DNA from: a virus
IMG/VR virus record: IMGVR_UViG_3300032287_002700
Span: 1 to 59,720 of that record
Length of the DNA stretch: 59,720 nucleotides
Strand: one strand, 5' to 3'
The notes under the pieces were generated by a model, which was not told the origin of the DNA, searched no databases, and was given only the letters and a program-made list of their open reading frames with translations. Below are positions 54,474-59,720 of the stretch, piece after piece. The translations under genes and the position numbers were made by a program. Numbering within the stretch: the first letter of the stretch is position 1; each line of letters opens with the position of its first letter.

Positions 54474-55592
54474 ATGAGCAAGTTCATACGAGAATCCCAA
54501 CGAGGTTTTGAGCGGATCGACCAAGAGGCCGGAATCATTTACGGCGTCAAGGTACTCGGTCAGCAATCGCGTAACGGTCGCGTCTACGAGGCGTCCGCAA
54601 TCGAGAAAGCCTTACCGCTTTACGAGGGAGTCACCGTCAATCTGAATCACCAAAAGCTTGACCCGTCGAATCGGGTACAGCAAGACAGGCCGATTCAGGA
54701 CAGGTGGGGAGTACTTCGCAACGCTCGAATGATCGAGGGGGCTTTGTATGCTGACTTGCACTACCTCAAGAACCATCCGATGACGCCTCAACTCATCGAA
54801 GCAGCGGAACGATTCCCCGATACATTCGGCTTGTCACACGATGCAGCAGGTGACGAGCAGATGATTGACGGGCAGCGTCGGGTGGTCGAATTGATGGACG
54901 TACGGTCGGTCGATGTTGTGGCCGATCCAGCCACGAATAACGGTTTGTTTGAAAGTCACAACAGGAACCAAGCGATGAAAAAGAAGTTCAAGGCAATTCT
55001 CGAATCTTGCGGCGAAGGCGAAGTCAAGCGAGCAATGGAGGGCGCGATGGGTGCCTATCCAGATATGCAAGAAATGGACGTTGAGTACTCCGGTGGAGAA
55101 GACGATTCCATCGGGGCCGCGTTCAAGATGGCAATGGTTAAAGTCCTCGATGACTCGACCTTGGATACCGCAGGCAAGCTTGCGAAGATCAAGGCGATCA
55201 TGGCCGCGAAGGATAAAGCGGATGAGGCCATGGGCAAGGCTGGAGGATCGAGCGAAACCGACGCTTCCGGCGCGATGGAAGAATCAGAAAAACGCAATGC
55301 TGCGAATCTTCGTGAATCCGAATTGATGAAGGAAGTTGCCAAGCTTAAGAGTGACTTGGATCGAAGCGCATGCAAGACCCTGTTGGTTGAGTCCTCGATT
55401 GAGGTCAACGAAGTACGCATTAAGGCTCTGATGGCCTTGCAAGAATCAGACCGGGCCGAGCTCGTGAAGACCTGGAAAAGTGGAAACGTTTCCAGCGGCA
55501 AGCGTCCAGAGCGTACCGGATCGGTAATGACAGAATCGGCTGCGGGGGCGTATCCAAGCAGCTCAGACGAGTTCAAGCGGCTTTTGGGCTAG
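54474..55592 (+). CDS. Prohead protease fused to scaffold
   Basis: 372 residues. Residues 1-165 carry a prohead protease-like domain (FERIDQEAGIIYGVKVLGQQSRNGRVY; FPDTFGLSHDAAGD; VELMDVRSVDVVADPATNNG), with H about 121 and S about 120 likely catalytic; 166-372 are Lys/Glu/Ala-rich helices typical of scaffold. It matures the capsid and is degraded. A degraded B site (55288-55303, KRNAANLRE) and an A site (55482-55493, SGNVSS) are in the scaffold part. Confidence 0.75.
   Translation: MSKFIRESQRGFERIDQEAGIIYGVKVLGQQSRNGRVYEASAIEKALPLYEGVTVNLNHQKLDPSNRVQQDRPIQDRWGVLRNARMIEGALYADLHYLKNHPMTPQLIEAAERFPDTFGLSHDAAGDEQMIDGQRRVVELMDVRSVDVVADPATNNGLFESHNRNQAMKKKFKAILESCGEGEVKRAMEGAMGAYPDMQEMDVEYSGGEDDSIGAAFKMAMVKVLDDSTLDTAGKLAKIKAIMAAKDKADEAMGKAGGSSETDASGAMEESEKRNAANLRESELMKEVAKLKSDLDRSACKTLLVESSIEVNEVRIKALMALQESDRAELVKTWKSGNVSSGKRPERTGSVMTESAAGAYPSSSDEFKRLLG
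55285..55312. repeat. Family B site, degraded, in CDS
   Basis: CAGAAAAAC, GCAATGCTGC (55294-55303); codes EKRNAANL in the prohead protease/scaffold gene. Confidence 0.5.
55481..55494. repeat. Family A palindrome, in CDS
   Basis: Core 55482-55493, coding SGNVSS in the scaffold part of the prohead protease gene. Confidence 0.9.
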
Positions 55593-55655
55593 TAGCTCTT
55601 TCGCCTGTATTTTTGTTGGTTTTTCGGTTACTCCACCTAATAAGAGGATGAGCAG

Positions 55656-56372
55656 ATGAAGGGATTACTACTACCTGACGCGGCATTGAAGTTGCCAAAG
55701 ACTTCGGGCTTCGCTGATGACTTCGACGGATTGAATTCCGCCCGTTGGACTTCGACCCTTACCGATACCGGTACGGCTGCGGTAGGCGATGCCGTCGGCG
55801 GCGTTGTGACCTTGAGCCCGTCTGACGGAACGGTTGCAGACAACGACGAGGCTTACATCTCCACCAAAGAGATTTACAAGATTGCTGCGGGCAAGCCTAT
55901 CGAGTTTGCTTCGCTGATTCAGTTCACGCAAGCCGCTACCAATGCCGCGAACGTCTACGTCGGCTTGATGGATGCGGTTGCAGCGAATGCGATCCAAGAC
56001 AACGGCGCGGGGCCTAAGGCAAGCTTCAGCGGTGCCGGGTTCTTTGCCAAGGATGGATCGACGAGCATGTTCGTCATCTACTCCGACGGATCGACTCAAA
56101 CCATCGCTGAACTGACCGCGACGAACAGCCTCAACAAGCAAGCAAACCTTGCGGCATCGGCTGCATTCCAGTTGCTCGAAGTTGAGATCATTCCAAAGAC
56201 TTCGGCCCTTTGCGATGTTATTTTCAAAATCAACGGTTCGACCGTCTACAAGATGCTCGACCGAACCTACGCGAACGCTACCGAAACCTCGGTAATGATC
56301 GGCGTGAAGAACGGATCAGCAAACCAGCAAACCCTGCTTGCTGATGCCGTTTCGTGTTACCAAGCTCGGTAG
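55656..56372 (+). CDS. Capsid accessory/decoration-like protein
   Basis: 238 residues, beta-rich with Ala/Thr/Ser (DDFDGLNSARWTSTLTDTGTAAVGDAV; FKINGSTVYKMLDRTY), resembling concanavalin-like jelly rolls. Placed between the protease and the major capsid protein, where decoration proteins are often encoded. Role inferred from position and fold style. Confidence 0.6.
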   Translation: MKGLLLPDAALKLPKTSGFADDFDGLNSARWTSTLTDTGTAAVGDAVGGVVTLSPSDGTVADNDEAYISTKEIYKIAAGKPIEFASLIQFTQAATNAANVYVGLMDAVAANAIQDNGAGPKASFSGAGFFAKDGSTSMFVIYSDGSTQTIAELTATNSLNKQANLAASAAFQLLEVEIIPKTSALCDVIFKINGSTVYKMLDRTYANATETSVMIGVKNGSANQQTLLADAVSCYQAR

Positions 56373-56441
56373 TTGGATGGAGCCCTAGCGCGGTTGCTTG
56401 GGGCGGCGGATAGTTTCACTTTGTAAATGGGATAGAGAACG

Positions 56442-57599
56442 ATGCGATTAGACGCAAAGACCCGTCGTCACCAGGAACTGCGACGGTTGTACGAGGCGGC
56501 AGCACGCGATCGGCAGTTCGATCGATTCATGACTGACTTCCAAGAGTCGCTCAAGGGTGACGCGAATGACCTAGCTTCACGCTGGTCAGTTCGTCAACTC
56601 TTTGAGCAATTCGTACCCGATGGACGCGAAGCTGCAAACCTGCTTCGTCCTTTGTCCGGCGGTGGATATCAGATTCAAGAATCGGCTGAGTTGGTCGATA
56701 CGTCGATGTTTGCCAACATCATCGGGCAGATCATGTACACCCAAACCCTCAACGGCTTCAATCAGCCTGGGTTGGTCGGTGAACAACTGGTCGAAGTGAT
56801 CCAGACTCAGTTCAGCGGCGAGCGAATCCCCGGCGTTGGTCGCTTGGGCGATGACCTCGACGTGGTGAACGAAGGTCAGGAATACCCGAACGCAGTGCTC
56901 GGTGAAGAGTACGTTGACACCCCGGAAACGATCAAGCGTGGTTTGATTCTCAACGTGACTCGTGAGGCGATTTACTTCGACCGAACGGGAGTGCTGTTGA
57001 GCGAATGTAACCGCGTTGGTGAGCGCGTCGGCGTTAACCGCGAAAAGCGAATCCTTGACGTCGTAACCGGTATCTCGACCGTGTACCGACGCAACGGACA
57101 AGCGGCCACAGCAACCTACGCTTCAGACAACCAGTTGAGCAACACGCTTGCCGACTGGACTTCGATCGATGTTGCGGCTCAGAAATTTAACGGCATGGTT
57201 GACCCTGTGACCGGCGAACCGATTTCCGTTTCGATCGATACCATCTTGGTGCCGAAGGCGTTGGAAGTCCTAGCGAATCGAATCATCAACGCTTCGATGA
57301 CTCGCCAGGGAAGCAACACCGGCAACAACCAAACGTACGTCAACGGCAACAGCGTTCAGGGTGCTCCCCGCGTTGTTTCCGGTCAGTACGTCAAGCAACG
57401 TACCAGCTCCGATGCGACGTGGTTTGCAGGTGCTCCGCGTGAAGCGTTCGTCTACATGCAAAACTGGCCTTTGACCGTCACCCAAAGTGACGAGAACAGC
57501 GAAGTCGGCTTCACTCGCGATATCGTTGTTCGATTCAAGGCTTCCGAGCGTGGAGCGGCTGCGGTTCGCGAGCGGCTCAAGATGACGAAGAATACCTAA
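56442..57599 (+). CDS. Major capsid protein (HK97-like)
   Basis: 385 residues. N-terminal helix, then long beta/alpha layout with LLRPLSGGGYQIQESAE, ERIPGVGRLGDDLDVVNEGQEYP, and a conserved tail-end block (NWPLTVTQSDENSEVGFTRDIVVRFKASERGAAAVRE). It forms the capsid shell. No long cleaved delta domain is visible, in keeping with a separate scaffold. A strong terminator follows it. Confidence 0.8.
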   Translation: MRLDAKTRRHQELRRLYEAAARDRQFDRFMTDFQESLKGDANDLASRWSVRQLFEQFVPDGREAANLLRPLSGGGYQIQESAELVDTSMFANIIGQIMYTQTLNGFNQPGLVGEQLVEVIQTQFSGERIPGVGRLGDDLDVVNEGQEYPNAVLGEEYVDTPETIKRGLILNVTREAIYFDRTGVLLSECNRVGERVGVNREKRILDVVTGISTVYRRNGQAATATYASDNQLSNTLADWTSIDVAAQKFNGMVDPVTGEPISVSIDTILVPKALEVLANRIINASMTRQGSNTGNNQTYVNGNSVQGAPRVVSGQYVKQRTSSDATWFAGAPREAFVYMQNWPLTVTQSDENSEVGFTRDIVVRFKASERGAAAVRERLKMTKNT

Positions 57600-57635
57600 G
57601 CTCGACCACTCTGACGGAGGGGAAGGGAAGCGAAG

Positions 57636-57669
57636 ACGGCCTGGGGAAACCTGGGCCGTTTTTGTTTTT
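57636..57669 (+). terminator. Terminator after the major capsid gene
   Basis: ACGGCC (57636-57641) pairs with GGCCGT (57654-57659), an inner GGG-AAA-CC loop stem adds stability, and the tract TTTTTGTTTTTG follows. Marks the end of the high-expression head operon. Confidence 0.85.
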
Positions 57670-57670
57670 G

Positions 57671-57699
57671 TTTCCATCAGTGGTACACTGTGCTATATT
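57671..57699 (+). promoter_or_regulatory. Promoter candidate abutting a B site
   Basis: TTTCCA (57671-57676), 17 bases, then extended -10 TGC-TATATT (57691-57699), which runs straight into the B core at 57701-57710, near where transcription would start. A protein bound to B could block it. The downstream gene starts at 57743. Confidence 0.45.
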
Positions 57700-57719
57700 C
57701 GCAACGTTACGTTTTTTCC
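57692..57719. repeat. Family B site, intergenic, at promoter
   Basis: Core GCAACGTTAC 57701-57710, right arm GTTTTTTCC; directly follows an extended -10. Confidence 0.75.
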
Positions 57720-57742
57720 CTTTGTTTCCAGGAGTGTGAGAA

Positions 57743-58240
57743 GTGGCGAAAGATACCAAAGATGCCGGGCTGACCGTTGAAGAAAGAATTGCACAGCTTG
57801 AGCAGGCAGAAGCAAGACTTCGAGAGCGTGAAGCAGAGATTGCCAAGCGGGAAGACTCGATCAAGAACCAAGAGGATTCCTCAGCCGTTCGACCGATCAG
57901 ACCTTCTGAAGCGGTTTGCATTGGTGAGGGCTATGAGTTCGAAGTGAGTCCGATCAAGAGTGACTCACCGTTGCCGAAGAAAACCATCAAGTGCTGCGAC
58001 GAGGCCGAAGCGATCCGGTGGTATATCGTGACCACTCAAAGCCCGGAGAATGCCGGTAAGCAGGTTGACCCGGTCAAGCACCCATTGCGGGCAATCTGCA
58101 AGGATGCTCGGCGCGATGAGAGACGCAAGCACGTACTGATGATTGCCTCACTGAGAGCGAAGGCAGAGCGTGGAAACATGCTGACCTCAAGCGAGCAAGA
58201 AATGCTCGACGCTGAGGACATGCGACGCGCCGGGTACTGA
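57743..58240 (+). CDS. Head-region protein with coiled coil
   Basis: 165 residues from GTG 57743 (GGAG SD). Coiled coil at 14-45 (EERIAQLEQAEARLREREAE), then a compact domain (FEVSPIKSDSPLPKKTIKCCDEAEAIRWYIV) and a basic helix. Directly after the major capsid gene and a terminator. Role unknown. Confidence 0.55.
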   Translation: MAKDTKDAGLTVEERIAQLEQAEARLREREAEIAKREDSIKNQEDSSAVRPIRPSEAVCIGEGYEFEVSPIKSDSPLPKKTIKCCDEAEAIRWYIVTTQSPENAGKQVDPVKHPLRAICKDARRDERRKHVLMIASLRAKAERGNMLTSSEQEMLDAEDMRRAGY

Positions 58241-58263
58241 GTGAGCATAGCTCAGGTAGGATA
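58237..58263 (+). promoter_or_regulatory. Late-promoter-like element, copy 2
   Basis: CTGAGTGAGCATAGC then GTAGGATA with the same spacing as the copy at 4704. It sits in the 40-bp gap before the gene at 58281. Confidence 0.45.
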
Positions 58264-58280
58264 CTTCGCAGAGGGTAATT

Positions 58281-58544
58281 ATGAGCGTCCTAGATGATCT
58301 TAAAACGCGGCGGGCTTATGTAGCTTCACAGCTTGCCGCGATGACGGTGACGAGCGGGGCGGGCGGTAAGCCGAACGCCAACACGAGTGACGGCGGAACA
58401 ACCGTTGACCATGTTGGATACCGCAAGTCGTTGCTGGAAGAACTGAAGATGCTCGACGAGGCCATTCTGCGAGAGGCCGAAGTGCAGGCCGCGTTGGATG
58501 ACGAAGATGGAAGCTGGGAAATCGAATCACAGGTGTACACATGA
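58281..58544 (+). CDS. Small head-completion-like protein
   Basis: 87 residues, helical (VLDDLKTRRAYVASQLAAMTV; VGYRKSLLEELKMLDEAILREAE) with a Gly/Asn-rich centre. Size, helix pairs and place suit a gpW-type head completion protein. ATGA overlap downstream. Confidence 0.5.
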   Translation: MSVLDDLKTRRAYVASQLAAMTVTSGAGGKPNANTSDGGTTVDHVGYRKSLLEELKMLDEAILREAEVQAALDDEDGSWEIESQVYT

Positions 58545-58894
58545 GAAATGACAGGCTGACGGTTACGATTCCTAACGGCGTTCAAGAGTCGAGCGACGTT
58601 GTGATTCCAGAGGGTGAAGTCCTCTGCGCCATCTCGACCAATGAAGATGGCTTCGACGGTGCGAACGTCGGCTACGAGATCCAGTTCGACAATACGAATT
58701 GGCTGACTGTTTACCAGCTTGATTCGACCACTGCTCACACGACGGCGCTCAGTAGCACCAAGCGATACGTTCCGGTGAACTCGAACGTCTTTCTTTCTTC
58801 GGCTCGTGGATACAGTGCCAAGCTGCGGCTGAAGGCTGCGACGGCTCAAACCGGTGCGATTACCTTTACCCTTCACTTCCGATCAATCAGGTAG
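58541..58894 (+). CDS. Small virion-type beta protein
   Basis: 117 residues, all-beta pattern (VLCAISTNEDGFDGANVGYEIQFDN; YSAKLRLKAATAQTGAITFTLHFRSI). Likely a head or tail accessory protein. ATGA overlap upstream. Confidence 0.55.
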   Translation: MRNDRLTVTIPNGVQESSDVVIPEGEVLCAISTNEDGFDGANVGYEIQFDNTNWLTVYQLDSTTAHTTALSSTKRYVPVNSNVFLSSARGYSAKLRLKAATAQTGAITFTLHFRSIR

Positions 58895-58901
58895 TTTCTC
58901 A

Positions 58902-59342
58902 ATGCGATCACCTTCCCTTGGTTCGTTGCTATTGTCGTTGATTTTCGGCGTGGTCATTGGCGTTTTGGGCTATGAACTCGTAGCCAAAAGTGGAAACGTT
59001 TCCACCGAAGAGACTCAGCCGAAGCAGTCATCCTCAGACCTCATCGATCAGATCAAAGCTGACTATGAGGCGATGCTGGCCGAGCGAAAAGCGAAGCAAT
59101 TCAGCAAGGCGGAAGCAACAAAGGAAATCGTTATTTGCACCCTTCCTAATTGCCCTCCGTGTAAGCAGTGGATCGATCAGGAGTGGAAACGTTTCCACGA
59201 TGCGGGATGGGACGTCGTTATTTGCGACAAGCCGAACCATGGCTATACCAGAGGGCCTACCTTCGAACTCACAAGCGGTGGCAAGCGGGTTGTCATCGTC
59301 GGCTATCTTTCCCTCGACAGCGCAGAGGCGGCAATCAAATGA
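58902..59342 (+). CDS. Membrane-anchored thioredoxin-like protein (CPPC)
   Basis: 146 residues from ATG 58902. An N-terminal membrane segment (SLGSLLLSLIFGVVIGVLGYEL) then a linker and a thioredoxin/glutaredoxin-type domain: IVICTLPNCPPCKQWIDQEW with a CPPC redox pair, then VVICDKPN and GGKRVVIVGYLS. It would face outside the cytoplasm and could handle disulphides, possibly of the Cys-rich virion proteins. Two family A palindromes are coded: SGNVST (58992) and EWKRFH (59185). Overlaps the desaturase gene (ATGA). Confidence 0.65.
   Translation: MRSPSLGSLLLSLIFGVVIGVLGYELVAKSGNVSTEETQPKQSSSDLIDQIKADYEAMLAERKAKQFSKAEATKEIVICTLPNCPPCKQWIDQEWKRFHDAGWDVVICDKPNHGYTRGPTFELTSGGKRVVIVGYLSLDSAEAAIK
58990..59005. 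repeat. Family A palindrome, in CDS
   Basis: Full 16-bp copy, coding SGNVST after the membrane segment of the CPPC protein. Confidence 0.9.
59183..59198. repeat. Family A palindrome, in CDS
   Basis: Full 16-bp copy read in the third frame, coding EWKRFH; 193 bases from the previous copy. Confidence 0.9.
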
Positions 59343-59720
59343 CCGATTGGATCGGTTGGATATTACTTAGTTGGCTCGCGGCGGATTTCATCGCCGGAGC
59401 GTTCCATTGGTTTGAGGATCGGTACTGGGATGCCGACACACCCTTTGTAGGCGCGCTCATAGGCGGGCCCAACAAAGAGCACCATGCGAACCCCTTGGGC
59501 CTGTTGGCTGGGAGCTACTGGCACCGCAACTACACGACGATCATTCCTTCGATGACGGCCTGTGTTACTTGCCTGTTTGTACCGGCATGGCGTGACGCAT
59601 GGCTAGCCTTCGCGTTCCTCAGTCAAGCGAACGAGGTACACGCATGGGCTCATTCGAAGGGCAAGGTAAACGGGCTTATTGAGGCATTGCAGGAAACCGG
59701 CTTGCTACAGTCGGCGAAAC
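59339..59720 (+). CDS. CarF/PEDS1-like (TMEM189) lipid desaturase, 5' part
   Basis: This holds codons 1-127 of a 174-residue protein whose remainder is at positions 22-164 once the sequence is circularised. The protein matches the lipid desaturase (Kua/TMEM189/CarF) family, whose known members introduce the vinyl-ether bond of plasmalogens in membranes. Visible family landmarks are an N-terminal hydrophobic segment ending in HW (H23), EHHANP (H48, H49), H62, the VHAWAH block (H101, H105) and, across the join, HHGKHH (H128-H133). These histidines fit a di-metal centre. Its ATG overlaps the stop of the upstream CPPC protein (ATGA). It is shorter than the roughly 270-residue animal and myxobacterial proteins. 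Family assignment is confident; the substrate is unknown. Confidence 0.85.
   Translation, partial: MTDWIGWILLSWLAADFIAGAFHWFEDRYWDADTPFVGALIGGPNKEHHANPLGLLAGSYWHRNYTTIIPSMTACVTCLFVPAWRDAWLAFAFLSQANEVHAWAHSKGKVNGLIEALQETGLLQSAK
59700..59720. repeat. 21-bp terminal direct repeat, right copy
   Basis: Identical to positions 1-21. One copy should be dropped when the sequence is circularised, which gives a unique length of 59,699 bases. Confidence 0.9.

Noticed and set aside
3003-59198. Family A palindromes as intrinsic terminators or a CRISPR array
   Set aside because: Only a few copies are followed by T-runs, most lie inside genes, and spacing is irregular with no spacers, so neither explanation covers the family.
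1-59720. Prophage integration module
   Set aside because: No integrase, excisionase or att-like repeat was found; temperate behaviour cannot be claimed, although plasmid-like maintenance via ParB-like proteins is not excluded.

Overview
This window is a complete or near-complete tailed-phage genome that appears circular: its first 21 bases equal its last 21, and one reading frame (a lipid desaturase) runs unbroken across that join. All convincing genes but one lie on the + strand. A 738-residue tape measure, a tube-type major tail protein and no sheath point to a siphovirus. No integrase, excisionase or attachment site is visible. The host is probably a planctomycete. This is an inference from secreted and tail proteins of a style I associate with that phylum, several CsrA-like proteins and a CarF/PEDS1-type desaturase; it is not proven.

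Layout, following the circle from 51.6 kb: portal, MuF-like head protein, prohead protease/scaffold, a capsid accessory protein, major capsid protein and terminator; then head-completion genes, a membrane-anchored CPPC thioredoxin-like protein and the desaturase (59339 to 164 across the join). From 0.2 to 15.3 kb come fibre-like proteins, neck/tail-completion proteins, the tail tube, a -1 frameshifted tail assembly chaperone pair, the tape measure, baseplate-like proteins and a DxD glycosyltransferase-like protein. From 15.3 to 17.8 kb lies a probable lysis block (three small membrane proteins, a further membrane protein and a papain-like peptidase). A 675-bp gene-free stretch (17.77-18.44 kb) is dense in hairpins. 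The early region (18.4-51 kb) holds an SNF2-type helicase with a DNA methyltransferase, three CsrA-like proteins, a Ycf46-like AAA+ ATPase with DUF1257 and DUF2997 partners, a PD-(D/E)XK nuclease, an ERF annealing protein, a ParB-like protein, a second helicase, two HNH-like proteins, a RusA-like resolvase, a sigma-like factor, a second ParB-like protein, a Mom-like DNA-modification protein, the terminase (its large subunit split by an intein), a sliding clamp and many small unknowns. The single minus-strand gene (50984-51559, helix-turn-helix-like) sits where the early block meets the head operon.

The most striking pattern is a two-part family of dispersed palindromes that share the core AACGTT. 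Family A, TGGAAACGTTTCCA, occurs 23 times exactly. Family B has the core GYAACGTTRC, often inside longer CAGAAA...TTTCTG arms, with about 15 good and several degraded copies. Both lie between genes and inside genes; inside genes they force recurring peptides (SGNVS, ETFP, NVANI), so selection seems to act on the DNA. A third motif, GGTGGCGTTR, sits about 50 nt before the start codon of several early genes, often next to A and B. Together they look like a genome-wide operator, stoperator or partition-site system. Other unusual elements are a circularly permuted AAA+ core, a cluster of tRNA-like RNA elements at 28.98-30.50 kb, a class-3-type intein inside the terminase Walker A motif, and the desaturase.
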